NCBI GenBank assembly: GCA_019116365.1
Contig: DXBT01000008.1
Coordinates: 1-64,000, forward strand
Length of the DNA: 64,000 bases
Direction of reading: 5' to 3'
Source of the DNA: Barnesiella merdipullorum
GTDB taxonomy: Bacteria > Bacteroidota > Bacteroidia > Bacteroidales > Barnesiellaceae
The position numbers and the translations under genes are program-made. Under the pieces are notes generated by a model that had not been told where the DNA came from, did no database searches, and was given only the letters and a program-made list of their open reading frames with translations. Of this stretch, positions 1 through 7,959 are shown one piece after another; the stretch's first letter is position 1, and every line of letters begins with the position of its first letter.

Positions 1-53
1 TGTTAGGCCTGTCGCTAGCGTTCATCCTGAGCCAGGATCAAACTCTTCGTTGT
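1..53 (-). rRNA. 16S ribosomal RNA, 5' end only
   Basis: Positions 27-46 are the exact reverse complement of the universal bacterial 16S 5' motif AGAGTTTGATCCTGGCTCAG. It is followed by GATGAACGCTAGCGACAGGC, as in Bacteroidales 16S genes. The motif normally starts at 16S base 8, which places the mature 5' end near position 53. The gene is read leftwards and leaves the window at position 1, so only about 53 nt are present. Its promoter lies at 214-246. Confidence 0.96.
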
Positions 54-207
54 ATATCTTGTTTATTTTATTTTTTACCTTCGAAGATCTCCCGGCCGAA
101 TTGACTTCGTTCTCTCTTTCTCTTGTACTACTCTTGCTTCTTTTCAGTCTTGTCAATGAACTGTGCCCCTCGTTTTCGCTCCGGTTGAACCGGTGTCCTT
201 TCGAAAA
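54..207 (-). other. rrn operon leader (pre-16S 5' region)
   Basis: About 150 nt of transcribed leader lie between the rrn promoter (214-246) and the 16S 5' end. No ORF here looks real. Positions 181-193 form a perfect odd palindrome (CCGGTT-G-AACCGG) close to the expected transcript start. The rest is purine-rich on the transcribed strand, as expected for a pre-16S leader carrying processing and antitermination signals. The exact role of the palindrome is not known. Confidence 0.6.
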
Positions 208-213
208 GCGATG

Positions 214-246
214 CAAAGGTACACGCTTTTCCCTATTCCCTCCAAA
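214..246 (-). promoter_or_regulatory. rrn operon promoter (Bacteroidota consensus)
   Basis: On the minus strand a -33 box TTTG (246-243) is separated by 21 nt from a -7 box TACCTTTG (221-214). This matches the Bacteroidota housekeeping-sigma consensus TTTG-N19-21-TAnnTTTG. Transcription should start near 207, about 155 nt before the 16S 5' end. Confidence 0.85.
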
Positions 247-340
247 TTTTTTTGCTACTTTTTTATGCTGTAAAACATACTTTTTCTCCAACTCCCCCAT
301 TTTCACCCTATTATACACCAATATTTTTTTATAAAATTTT

Positions 341-372
341 CGTCCCTGCCTCGTTTCTTCGCGACAGGGACG
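341..372 (-). terminator. possible eno terminator hairpin
   Basis: CGTCCCTG (341-348) is the reverse complement of CAGGGACG (365-372). Three further pairs (TCG 351-353 with CGA 362-364) can extend the stem. It sits 12 nt past the eno stop codon. The sequence after it on the minus strand is A/T-rich but lacks a clean U-tract, so intrinsic termination is likely but not certain. Confidence 0.5.
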
Positions 373-384
373 ATGAGGGGGGAA

Positions 385-1674
385 TCATACTAGGGTTTTA
401 TAGCCATACTGGGCTACGCAACCCAGCTCTTCTTCGATGCGCAGCAATTGGTTGTACTTGGCCATGCGATCGGAACGGCTGAGCGAACCGGTTTTAATTT
501 GCCCGGCATTGGTGGCTACGGCAATATCGGCTATGGTGGCATCTTCGGTCTCACCCGAACGGTGAGAGATGACGGCGGTGTAGCCGTTGCGTTGCGCCAG
601 CTGGACAGCTCGAAGGGTTTCGGTGAGGGTACCTATCTGGTTAAGTTTTACCAGGATGGAGTTGGCACAATGCTTGCGAATCCCTTTCGCCAGATACTCA
701 ACGTTGGTAACGAAGAGGTCGTCGCCCACGAGTTGGCATTTATCGCCAATCAGGTCGGTCAAGAGGCGCCAGCCCTCCCAGTCGTCCTCGCTCATGCCAT
801 CTTCGATCGAGTCTATGGGATAACGCATAATGAGGTCTTGCAGATACTCGGCCTGTTGCTGCGTGGTGCGTTTGACACCACCGGGGCCTTCGAAGCGGGT
901 GTAATCGTAGAGTCCGTCGGTATAGAACTCGGAGGAGGCACAATCGAGCGCAATGCGTATGTCGCGCCCGGGCATATAGCCGGCTTGTTTCACGGCATCG
1001 AGAATGGTCTCTATGGCGGCTTCGGTACCGGGTAGTGCGGGAGCAAATCCACCCTCGTCGCCCACGGCGGTACTCAGGCCTTTGTCATGAAGAACCTTTT
1101 TCAAGGCATGGAAGACCTCGGCACCCATGCGCAACCCCTCTTTGAAGGAGGATGCTCCTACGGGCCGTATCATGAACTCTTGGAAGGCAATGGGGGCATC
1201 GGAGTGTGAACCTCCGTTGATGATATTCATCATGGGCACGGGCATGACATAGGTGTCGGCACCGCCTATGTAGCGATAGAGGGGTATGCCCAGTTGTGCC
1301 GCAGCGGCTTTGGCTACCGCCAGGGAGACGCCCAGGATGGCATTGGCTCCCAGTTTCGACTTCGTGGGGGTACCGTCGAGATCGATCAGTTGCCGGTCTA
1401 TGCGGCTCTGCTCGAAGGGGTCGGCCCCAACAAGGGCCTTAGCAATGACTTCGTTGACATGGCGAACGGCCTTCTCGACCCCTTTCCCGCCGTAGCGCGA
1501 CTTATCGCCATCGCGCAATTCGAGGGCTTCGTGCGCTCCGGTGGAGGCTCCCGAGGGAACGGCTGCGCGCCCCATGATACCCGAGTCGAGTACAACATCG
1601 ACTTCGACCGTGGGATTTCCCCGTGAGTCGAGTATCTCGCGGGCTTGAATTTTTGCTATTTTCTCCATACTCAT
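385..1674 (-). CDS. eno: enolase (2-phosphoglycerate dehydratase)
   Basis: A 429-residue enolase, the usual length, which converts 2-phosphoglycerate to phosphoenolpyruvate in cytoplasmic glycolysis. The catalytic and Mg-binding segments are present: GDEGGFAP, SIEDGMSEDDW, GDDLFVTN, LVKLNQIGT (catalytic Lys) and SHRSGETEDATIADIAVA near the C-terminus. The start is ATG AGT ATG; a start at the second ATG (1668) is also possible. The first ATG overlaps the TGA of a 32-codon upstream ORF as ATGA, suggesting translational coupling. It lies downstream of the rplQ terminator and no consensus promoter is evident between, so expression may depend on the structured leader at 1779-1848 or on a weaker promoter. 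Confidence 0.98.
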   Translation of the reverse strand: MSMEKIAKIQAREILDSRGNPTVEVDVVLDSGIMGRAAVPSGASTGAHEALELRDGDKSRYGGKGVEKAVRHVNEVIAKALVGADPFEQSRIDRQLIDLDGTPTKSKLGANAILGVSLAVAKAAAAQLGIPLYRYIGGADTYVMPVPMMNIINGGSHSDAPIAFQEFMIRPVGASSFKEGLRMGAEVFHALKKVLHDKGLSTAVGDEGGFAPALPGTEAAIETILDAVKQAGYMPGRDIRIALDCASSEFYTDGLYDYTRFEGPGGVKRTTQQQAEYLQDLIMRYPIDSIEDGMSEDDWEGWRLLTDLIGDKCQLVGDDLFVTNVEYLAKGIRKHCANSILVKLNQIGTLTETLRAVQLAQRNGYTAVISHRSGETEDATIADIAVATNAGQIKTGSLSRSDRMAKYNQLLRIEEELGCVAQYGYKTLV

Positions 1675-1769
1675 AAAAATTTAATGGGTGATTCATTCAA
1701 AACAGATTCTGCCGTATTTTTCCCTATCGGAGATTTGGCTTTAATTATTTTTAACCTGCTCTCGGACAT
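1671..1769 (-). CDS. 32-residue leader ORF coupled to eno
   Basis: Read on the minus strand, ATG at 1769 opens 32 sense codons ending in TGA at 1673-1671. The peptide begins MSESRLKIIK and ends NESPIKFL; it is basic and not hydrophobic, and I recognise no family. A perfect AGGAGG (1783-1778) sits 8 nt before the ATG, unusual in a phylum that seldom uses Shine-Dalgarno sequences. Its stop overlaps the eno ATG in an ATGA junction. It could be a leader peptide, a coupled small protein, or a chance ORF. The SD, spacing and overlap together argue against chance. No homology check was possible. Confidence 0.5.
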   Translation of the reverse strand: MSESRLKIIKAKSPIGKNTAESVLNESPIKFL

Positions 1770-1778
1770 ATAGCTTAC

Positions 1779-1848
1779 CTCCTCTTGAGCGGTCCATAGG
1801 CGACTCTCCTGCCTTGAAGGGTAATAGCCGTGTTGTATTCAAGAGGAG
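1779..1848 (-). promoter_or_regulatory. structured eno leader with sequestered Shine-Dalgarno
   Basis: On the minus-strand RNA, CUCCUCUUGA (1848-1839) is a perfect 10-nt complement of UCAAGAGGAG (1788-1779), with 50 nt between. The downstream arm holds five of the six bases of the AGGAGG that precedes the leader ORF, so pairing would hide that ribosome site. The 50-nt interior has a smaller possible stem: AGGC/GCCU around AGGAGAGUC. The arrangement resembles a cis-acting translational switch. It does not match the fluoride (crcB) riboswitch consensus that precedes some eno genes elsewhere. Confidence 0.5.
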
Positions 1849-1867
1849 TGCAAACGGTATGGAAAAA

Positions 1868-1902
1868 TAAAAAGCCCTCTGATTACTCAGAGAGCTTTTT
1901 AC
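1868..1902 (-). terminator. terminator of the ribosomal protein cluster after rplQ
   Basis: AAAGCCCTCTGA (1871-1882) pairs with TCAGAGAGCTTT (1887-1898) around a TTAC loop, with one mismatch. It is flanked by A-rich sequence on the left and T-rich on the right, so it has a U-tract in either direction. It lies about 25 nt past the rplQ stop and closes the str-S10-spc-alpha cluster; it may also act on transcripts from the other strand. Confidence 0.85.
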
Positions 1903-1924
1903 TATATAGCAATAAATCAATCTA

Positions 1925-2449
1925 TTATTCTGCGGCTTTCTCTTCGGCAGCGGGAGCCTCGGGAGTTGCAGGAGCTTCAGCAGCGGGAGCCTCGGCGGCA
2001 GGAGCAGCAGCTTCGGCAACAGGAGCGGCGCTCTTTCTCGAACGACGGGTACGAGTTGCTTTCTTAGCGGCTTTTTCCTTCAGCATGTTCTCGTTGTAGT
2101 CAACGAGTTCGATGAAGCAGGTTGCTGCATTGTCGCCCAGACGGTTGCCCGTTTTCAAGATACGGGTGTATCCTCCGGGACGATCGGCGATTTTCACCGA
2201 AATCTCTTTGAACAATTCGGTAACGGCCTCTTTGCTCTGCAAATAGCGGAATACTACACGACGCGAAGCGGTAGTATCTTCTTTGGCGCGATTGATCAGG
2301 GGCTCAACATACATTCTCAGCGCTTTGGCTTTGGCCAACGTGGTGAAGATTCTCTTGTGCAGAATCAAAGATGTAGCCATATTGGACAACATAGCGTCGC
2401 GGTGAGCTTTGGTACGACCCAGGTGGTTGAATTTTTTATTATGTCTCAT
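1925..2449 (-). CDS. rplQ: 50S ribosomal protein L17
   Basis: The N-terminal ~120 residues are standard bL17 (MRHNKKFNHLGRTKAHRDAM, then the LITTLAKAK-like helix and the RPGGYTRILK segment). The protein is 174 residues, longer than the ~127 of E. coli. The extra part is a basic stretch (KKATRTRRSRKS) followed by a low-complexity Ala/Pro/Glu tail, a common feature of Bacteroidota L17. It is the last gene of the ribosomal cluster, 4 nt after rpoA and just before a strong terminator. Confidence 0.97.
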   Translation of the reverse strand: MRHNKKFNHLGRTKAHRDAMLSNMATSLILHKRIFTTLAKAKALRMYVEPLINRAKEDTTASRRVVFRYLQSKEAVTELFKEISVKIADRPGGYTRILKTGNRLGDNAATCFIELVDYNENMLKEKAAKKATRTRRSRKSAAPVAEAAAPAAEAPAAEAPATPEAPAAEEKAAE

Positions 2450-2453
2450 CGTT

Positions 2454-3446
2454 TTACTCTTTATCTAATTTATATTTCGAGATATCCATTCCAAACGAAA
2501 GGCCCAGGTTGGCCAAAAGCTCATCGAGCTCGGTGAGCGATTTCTTACCGAAGTTGCGGAACTTCAACAAATCGGTTTTGTTGAATACCACGAGTTCGCC
2601 AAGGGTCTCGACATCGGCCGATTTCAAGCAGTTGAGGGCGCGTACCGACAAGTCCATATCGACCAGTTTGGTTTTGAGCAACTGGCGCATGTGCAATACT
2701 TCTTCGTCGAACTCTTCGTTACCATCGGCATCGTTGGTCTCGAGCGTAATCTTCTCGTCGGAGAACAACATGAAGTGGTAAATCAAGATTTTGGCGGCCT
2801 CTTTCAACGCCTCTTTGGGGTGAATGGAACCATCGGTTGTAATCTCAAGAATCAGTTTTTCGTAGTCCGTTTTCTGTTCTACGCGGAAATTTTCAACAGA
2901 ATATTTCACATTCCGAATCGGGGTATAAATCGAATCGATAGGAATTACATTCACATCGTCGGCGGGGTTGCGGTTCTCATCGGCGGGAACGTAGCCACGG
3001 CCTTTGTTGATGGTGATATCTATTTGAAAACTTGCGCTTGAATCCAAATGGCAAATAACCAAGTCGGGGTTCAACACTTCGAAACCGGTAAGCGATTTAC
3101 CGATATCTCCTGCCTTGAACACTTCCGTACCCGAAACAGTAATGGTTACTTTTTCATTCTCGATTTCTTCAACGACTTGTTTGAAACGTACCTTCTTGAG
3201 GTTCAGAATCACGTTTGTCACGTCCTCGATAACACCGGGAATCGTAGAAAACTCATGCTTTACGCCATCGATACGAATCGACGTAATCGCAAAACCTTCG
3301 AGCGAGGAGAGGAGGATACGGCGCAGGGCGTTACCCACGGTAACACCGTAGCCGGGCTCCAACGGACGGAATTCGAATTTACCGAAAAAATTGTCCGCCT
3401 CCAGCATTAATACTTTATCGGGTTTTTGAAATGCTAATATCGCCAT
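2454..3446 (-). CDS. rpoA: DNA-directed RNA polymerase alpha subunit
   Basis: A 330-residue RpoA. The N-terminal assembly domain contains GYGVTVGNALRRILLSSLEG, the conserved alpha dimerisation segment. An acidic linker (EEFDEEVLH) leads to the C-terminal DNA- and activator-binding domain with SVRALNCLKSADVETLGELV and FGKKSLTELDELL. It lies between rpsD and rplQ as in the classical alpha operon, so alpha is made with ribosomal proteins. Full length, no anomalies. Confidence 0.98.
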   Translation of the reverse strand: MAILAFQKPDKVLMLEADNFFGKFEFRPLEPGYGVTVGNALRRILLSSLEGFAITSIRIDGVKHEFSTIPGVIEDVTNVILNLKKVRFKQVVEEIENEKVTITVSGTEVFKAGDIGKSLTGFEVLNPDLVICHLDSSASFQIDITINKGRGYVPADENRNPADDVNVIPIDSIYTPIRNVKYSVENFRVEQKTDYEKLILEITTDGSIHPKEALKEAAKILIYHFMLFSDEKITLETNDADGNEEFDEEVLHMRQLLKTKLVDMDLSVRALNCLKSADVETLGELVVFNKTDLLKFRNFGKKSLTELDELLANLGLSFGMDISKYKLDKE

Positions 3447-3454
3447 GGAATCAA

Positions 3455-4063
3455 TTATTGTTTAGAATACAACTCAACGATCAACTGTTCTTTAATGTTT
3501 TCAGGGATATCGGCTCTTTCGGGCAAATGCAACAATTTACCGCTCTTCAAGCTCTCGTCCCACTCTAACCAAGGATATTTGCTGTGATTGAATCCAGCAA
3601 GTGCATCGGCTATTACCTCGAGCGATTTGGCTTTCTCACGAACGCCAACTACCTGGCCGGGTTTAACCGAATACGACGGGATATTCACCACCTTGCCATC
3701 GACAACGATGTGACGGTGCAGCACGAGCTGACGGGCTGCGGCACGCGTGGGAGCGATACCCAAACGGAATACGACATTGTCGAGACGGGCTTCGAGCAGT
3801 TGAAGGAGCACTTCACCTTTCACACCTTTGGTGCGCGAAGCTTTCTCAAACAGGTTTCTAAATTGTCTTTCCAATACACCGTAAGTGTATTTGGCTTTTT
3901 GCTTTTCACGAAGCTGAACGCCATACTCGGAAGTTTTTCTTCTCTTGTTGATGCCGTGTTGTCCCGGGGGATAGTTCTTCTTCGTAAGAACTTTATCGGG
4001 GCCAAAAATAGCTTCGCCAAATTTACGAGCGATTTTGGTTCTAGGTCCGGTATATCTTGCCAT
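3455..4063 (-). CDS. rpsD: 30S ribosomal protein S4
   Basis: A 202-residue uS4, a primary 16S binder and assembly initiator that in many bacteria also represses the alpha operon. The N-terminus (MARYTGPRTKIARKFGE, PPGQHGINKRRKTSEYGVQL) and the S4 RNA-binding domain (RLDNVVFRLGIAPTRAAARQ, HIVVDGKVVNIPSY) are intact. The N-terminal region lacks the Cys cluster of zinc-type S4. A 120-nt spacer separates it from rpsK, the longest gap in the downstream half of the cluster, and could hold an S4 feedback site; I see no diagnostic structure. Confidence 0.98.
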   Translation of the reverse strand: MARYTGPRTKIARKFGEAIFGPDKVLTKKNYPPGQHGINKRRKTSEYGVQLREKQKAKYTYGVLERQFRNLFEKASRTKGVKGEVLLQLLEARLDNVVFRLGIAPTRAAARQLVLHRHIVVDGKVVNIPSYSVKPGQVVGVREKAKSLEVIADALAGFNHSKYPWLEWDESLKSGKLLHLPERADIPENIKEQLIVELYSKQ

Positions 4064-4183
4064 TTCTAAAGTTTTTTAATAATTAATATTGCGAACCGAG
4101 AAGAGTGCAGCCGCGATTGCAGAGAGGATTAATATGCAATCTTATTCACTGTTCGGGATTCTCTGTTTACAAATAAAGAAAAT

Positions 4184-4573
4184 TTAAACTCTTCTTCTCT
4201 TAGGAGGACGACAACCATTGTGCGGCAGCGGAGTTACGTCGATAATCTCGGTTACCTCGATACCGGCACCATGAATAGTTCTCACAGCCGATTCACGGCC
4301 GTTTCCGGGGCCTTTTACATAGGCTTTAACTTTCCTCAAGCCCAGGTCATAAGCCACTTTTGCACAATCTTGTGCGGCCATTTGAGCGGCATAAGGAGTA
4401 TTTTTCTTAGAGCCTCTGAAGCCCATTTTACCTGCCGACGACCACGAGATCACCTGACCCTCGCTGTTGGCAAGCGTTACAATGATGTTGTTGAACGAAG
4501 AATGGATATGGGCCTGGCCAACGGCATCAACCTTTACAATCCTCTTCTTTGCTGCGACTGTTTTTTTTGCCAT
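4184..4573 (-). CDS. rpsK: 30S ribosomal protein S11
   Basis: A 129-residue uS11 of the small-subunit platform, near the E site. Seen are AHIHSSFNNIIVTL, SWSSAGKMGFRGSKKNTPYAAQ, VKGPGNGRESAVR and the C-terminal LPHNGCRPPKRRRV signature. It follows rpsM by 9 nt in alpha-operon order. Confidence 0.98.
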   Translation of the reverse strand: MAKKTVAAKKRIVKVDAVGQAHIHSSFNNIIVTLANSEGQVISWSSAGKMGFRGSKKNTPYAAQMAAQDCAKVAYDLGLRKVKAYVKGPGNGRESAVRTIHGAGIEVTEIIDVTPLPHNGCRPPKRRRV

Positions 4574-4582
4574 ACTTACTTA

Positions 4583-4963
4583 TTATTTAGTAGCTTTTTT
4601 CTTATTTGCAACGGTTTTCTTTTTACCTTTACGTGTACGAGCGTTGTTCTTGGTGCTCTGGCCTCTCACAGGCAAACCGATACGGTGACGGATACCACGG
4701 TAGCAACCGATATCCATAAGACGTTTGATGTTCAGCTGTATTTCGGTACGAAGGTCACCCTCCACCTTATACTCGGTACTGATGATTTCACGTACTTTTG
4801 CCGACTGGTCGTCGGTCCAATCTTTCACTTTGATGTCTTTGTCAATGCCGGCTTTACTCAAAATGGAATTAGCCGCGCTACGACCGATACCATAGATATA
4901 GGTCAAGGCGATTTCTCCTCTTTTATTTTGCGGCAGGTCTACACCAACAATTCTTATTGCCAT
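4583..4963 (-). CDS. rpsM: 30S ribosomal protein S13
   Basis: A 126-residue uS13 of the small-subunit head, which contacts the P-site tRNA and 50S. The N-terminus MAIRIVGVDLPQNKRGEIAL, the helix-two-turn-helix region (YIYGIGRSAANSIL) and the RGIRHRIGLPVRGQ motif are present, followed by a Lys-rich tail that reaches toward tRNA. It is 38 nt downstream of rpmJ. Confidence 0.98.
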   Translation of the reverse strand: MAIRIVGVDLPQNKRGEIALTYIYGIGRSAANSILSKAGIDKDIKVKDWTDDQSAKVREIISTEYKVEGDLRTEIQLNIKRLMDIGCYRGIRHRIGLPVRGQSTKNNARTRKGKKKTVANKKKATK

Positions 4964-5001
4964 ATATTAGAATCTTTTAATTTGCAAAATTAATAATAAA
5001 A

Positions 5002-5118
5002 TTATCCTTGACGTTGTTTATACTTAGGATTTTTCTTGTTAATTACGTACAAACGGCCGTGTCTTCTCACGATCTTGCTATCGGGCGTACGTTTTTTCAA
5101 TGATGCTCTTACTTTCAT
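5002..5118 (-). CDS. rpmJ: 50S ribosomal protein L36 (zinc-free type)
   Basis: A 38-residue bL36, found by translating the gap between infA and rpsM: it starts MKVRASLKKRTPDSKIVRR and ends KNPKYKQRQG before TAA. The Cys-Cys-Cys-His zinc ribbon of the classical protein is absent, with no cysteines at all, so this is the C-minus form. It sits 11 nt after infA, the usual order infA-rpmJ-rpsM. Confidence 0.96.
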   Translation of the reverse strand: MKVRASLKKRTPDSKIVRRHGRLYVINKKNPKYKQRQG

Positions 5119-5129
5119 ATTGTCGTTTT

Positions 5130-5348
5130 TTATTTATATCTAAAAGCAATTCTTCCTTTGGTCAAATCGTAGGGTGACATTTCGATGCGCACTTTATCGC
5201 CGGGAAGGATCTTGATGAAATGCATACGCATCTTTCCCGAAATATGGGCGGTTATCTCATGCCCGTTTTCCAACTCTACGCGGAACATGGCATTCGACAA
5301 TGCCTCCACGATTACACCATCTTGTTCTATTGCAGCTTGCTTCGCCAT
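5130..5348 (-). CDS. infA: translation initiation factor IF-1
   Basis: A 72-residue IF-1, a single S1/OB-fold domain that occupies the ribosomal A site during initiation. MAKQAAIEQDGVIVEALSNA, FRVELENGHEITAHISGKMR and LPGDKVRIEMSPYDLTKGRI are the standard family blocks. It sits 9 nt after map in a conserved secY-map-infA-rpmJ run. Confidence 0.98.
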   Translation of the reverse strand: MAKQAAIEQDGVIVEALSNAMFRVELENGHEITAHISGKMRMHFIKILPGDKVRIEMSPYDLTKGRIAFRYK

Positions 5349-5357
5349 AAATTATAG

Positions 5358-6140
5358 TTAAATTGATTTGTCTCCTAAAACTTGCTCTATGTACTCAAAT
5401 GAGGAAAGTATATCGGCTTTCCCTCCCTTAATGGCAACCGTGTGCTCGAAGTGCGCAGACGGTTTACGATCTCTCGTGCGGGTGGTCCATCCGTCGCGCT
5501 CGATGACGATATTGCGTGCGCCCAGGTTGATCATGGGCTCGATGGCAATACACATCCCGTTTTTCAGCAGCGGACCCGTTCCCGGGCGGCCATAATTGGG
5601 GACATTGGGCTCTTCGTGAAGGTTCTTCCCTACGCCGTGTCCGCACAATTCCCGTACTACAGAATAACCACGAGCCTCGCAATAGGTTTGAATGGCATGG
5701 CCAATATCGCCTATGCGTTTCCCTTCGACAGCATGTTCAATGCCCAGATAGAGCGACTCTTTGGTGGTCTTGAGCAGCTGTTTCACTTCGGGAGCGACCT
5801 CTCCTACACAGAAGGTATAGGCCGAATCGCCATTGAAGCCGTTTTTCACTACACCGCAGTCGATCGATACGATATCGCCTTCGCGCAGGGCATAGCTGTT
5901 GGGAATGCCGTGTACAATCACCTCGTTGACCGAGATGCAAAGAGAGTTGGGATAGCCGGCATATCCCAGGAAACCGGGTTCGGCCCCGTGGTCCCGGATA
6001 AACTCTTCGGCTATCTTGTCGAGTTTGAGGGTGGTAATCCCCGGAGCTACCCACTTGGCCATTTCGCCCAGCGTCATGCCCACCAAGAGATTACTCTCCC
6101 GCATCAACTCTATCTCTTCGTCTGTTTTAAGATAAATCAT
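5358..6140 (-). CDS. map: methionine aminopeptidase type I
   Basis: A 260-residue MetAP (peptidase M24A) that removes the initiator Met from nascent proteins. The five metal ligands fall in SIDCGVVKNGFNGDSAYTF (two Asp), GHGVGKNLHE (His), AIEPM (Glu) and FEHTVAI (the Glu). The substrate His is in VHGIPNS. It lacks the N-terminal zinc extension of eukaryotic forms. It is 17 nt downstream of secY. Confidence 0.97.
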   Translation of the reverse strand: MIYLKTDEEIELMRESNLLVGMTLGEMAKWVAPGITTLKLDKIAEEFIRDHGAEPGFLGYAGYPNSLCISVNEVIVHGIPNSYALREGDIVSIDCGVVKNGFNGDSAYTFCVGEVAPEVKQLLKTTKESLYLGIEHAVEGKRIGDIGHAIQTYCEARGYSVVRELCGHGVGKNLHEEPNVPNYGRPGTGPLLKNGMCIAIEPMINLGARNIVIERDGWTTRTRDRKPSAHFEHTVAIKGGKADILSSFEYIEQVLGDKSI

Positions 6141-6157
6141 TATCTATACTCCTTGTT

Positions 6158-7477
6158 TTAATAAGCCCCGCTACGACCTTTTATTCTGCCCGATTTCATC
6201 AGACCGTCGTAGTGACGCATCATTAAATGGCTTTCAATCTGTTGCAAAGTATCCAGTACTACACCTACCAAGATGAGCAGCGAGGTTCCGCCAAAGAACT
6301 GAGCGAACTCGGCGCTTACACCGCAAATCTGGGCAAAGGCCGGCAGGATGGCCACGATAGCCAGGAAAATAGATCCGGGCAAGGTGATTCTCGACATGAT
6401 CGAGTCGAGATAGTCGGCCGTCTTCTTACCGGGTTTCACACCGGGGATAAAACCGTTGTTGCGTTTCATATCCTCGGCCATTTGCGTGGGTTGCACGGTG
6501 ATTGCCGTATAGAAGTAGGTAAATACTATGATAAGGAATGCGAACACAAAGTTGTACCAGAATCCCGTCATCGACATGAACGATTGCCAGAACGAGCTTG
6601 CGTTGGTAACGCTGAACCCGGCAATGGTGATGGGGATAAACATGATGGCCTGTGCAAAGATGATAGGCATTACACCGGCCGTGTTTACCTTCAAGGGGAT
6701 ATACTGGCGAGCGCCGCCATACTGTTTGTTACCTACAATACGCTTGGCATATTGTACGGGGACTTTCCGGGTGCCTTGTACGAGCAGAATTGCTGCGGCG
6801 ATAACGGCCAGCAGGAAGACAATCTCGATCAGGAACATCACCAAACCACCTTGTTTCGAAGCCAGACGGCTGGTAAACTCGGCGGCGAAAGCCAGCGGCA
6901 AACGAGCGATGATACCGACCAGGATGATAAACGAGATACCGTTACCGATACCTTTGTCGGTGATACGTTCGCCCAGCCACATGATAAACATACTGCCGGC
7001 AGCAAGCACGATTGTAGAAGAAACTATAAACAACCAACCGGAAGGAAATACTGGCCCCATTTGCACGCGCAGGTTCACCAGGTAGGCAGGACCTTGCATG
7101 AGCAGAATGATAACGGTCAAATAGCGGGTGTATTGGTTAAGTTTCGTACGACCGCTCTCGCCTTCGCGTTGCAGCTTCTGGAACGAGGGCATCACCATAC
7201 CCAACAATTGTATCACAATCGAGGCGGTGATATAAGGCATGATTCCCAATGCAAAAATCGAGGCGTTGGAGAATGCACCTCCCGAAAACATATCGAGCAA
7301 CTGCATCAGACCCTTGCTCGTCTGGTTGCGCAAGGCGTCCAGATTGGCAGGATCGATACCCGGAAGCACGACGTATGACCCCACGCGATATACCAGCACC
7401 AACAGAATGGTGGTGATGATACGCTTGCGGAGGTCTTCGATTTTCCAAATGTTTTTTATAGTTTCTATTGCTCTCAT
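6158..7477 (-). CDS. secY: preprotein translocase channel subunit SecY
   Basis: A 439-residue SecY with ten predicted membrane segments and a cytoplasmic N-terminus (MRAIETIKNIWKIEDLRKRI). Conserved pieces include the plug region after VGSYVVLPGID, GIMPYITASIVIQLL (TM2), RGTRKVPVQYAKR-like loop 6/7 and FIPGVKPGKKTADYLD. It forms the SecYEG channel for export and membrane insertion. It begins 4 nt after the rplO stop, the standard spc-operon position. Confidence 0.98.
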   Translation of the reverse strand: MRAIETIKNIWKIEDLRKRIITTILLVLVYRVGSYVVLPGIDPANLDALRNQTSKGLMQLLDMFSGGAFSNASIFALGIMPYITASIVIQLLGMVMPSFQKLQREGESGRTKLNQYTRYLTVIILLMQGPAYLVNLRVQMGPVFPSGWLFIVSSTIVLAAGSMFIMWLGERITDKGIGNGISFIILVGIIARLPLAFAAEFTSRLASKQGGLVMFLIEIVFLLAVIAAAILLVQGTRKVPVQYAKRIVGNKQYGGARQYIPLKVNTAGVMPIIFAQAIMFIPITIAGFSVTNASSFWQSFMSMTGFWYNFVFAFLIIVFTYFYTAITVQPTQMAEDMKRNNGFIPGVKPGKKTADYLDSIMSRITLPGSIFLAIVAILPAFAQICGVSAEFAQFFGGTSLLILVGVVLDTLQQIESHLMMRHYDGLMKSGRIKGRSGAY

Positions 7478-7481
7478 TGTA

Positions 7482-7928
7482 TTAGAGTTTGACTACTGTT
7501 CCACCTGCGGCAACGATGGCAGCTTCGGCAGTTTTGGAGAATGCGTGAGCAGATACCTCCAATTTGGCCGTAAGAGCACCTTTACCAAGAATTTTCACTA
7601 ACTGATTTGAAGAGATATACCCGGCAGCCACAAGTGTTTCAATGTCGATTTTCTCCAATTTCTGGCTATCGGCCAGAGCTTGCAAAGCCTCGAGGTTGAT
7701 GCCTTTGTACTCTACACGGTTGATATTCTTGAAGCCAAATTTAGGAACACGGCGTTGGAGAGGCATCTGACCACCCTCGAAACCGATTTTGCGTTTGTAA
7801 CCCGAACGCGACTTTGCTCCTTTATGACCTCTGGTAGAAGTTCCACCCAAACCCGAACCCGGTCCGCGACCGATTCTCTTTCTTGTTTTGGTTGACCCTT
7901 CGGCGGGTTTTAAATTACTCAAGTCCAT
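7482..7928 (-). CDS. rplO: 50S ribosomal protein L15
   Basis: A 148-residue uL15. The start is ATG at 7928 (MDLSNLKPAEGSTK), matching the family N-terminus; an upstream in-frame start at 7967 would run into the end of rpmD and is rejected. The Gly/Arg-rich extension RIGRGPGSGLGGTSTRGHKG binds 23S rRNA. It is followed 4 nt later by secY. Confidence 0.97.
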   Translation of the reverse strand: MDLSNLKPAEGSTKTRKRIGRGPGSGLGGTSTRGHKGAKSRSGYKRKIGFEGGQMPLQRRVPKFGFKNINRVEYKGINLEALQALADSQKLEKIDIETLVAAGYISSNQLVKILGKGALTAKLEVSAHAFSKTAEAAIVAAGGTVVKL

Positions 7929-7959
7929 ATTTGTTACTTTTTTTAATCGATGGATAAAA

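Noticed and set aside
1671..1848. Fluoride or other known riboswitch before eno
   Set aside because: The leader does not contain the conserved crcB-motif core or the signatures of TPP, SAM, cobalamin or guanidine classes that I could recognise. The structure is reported as an unclassified leader.
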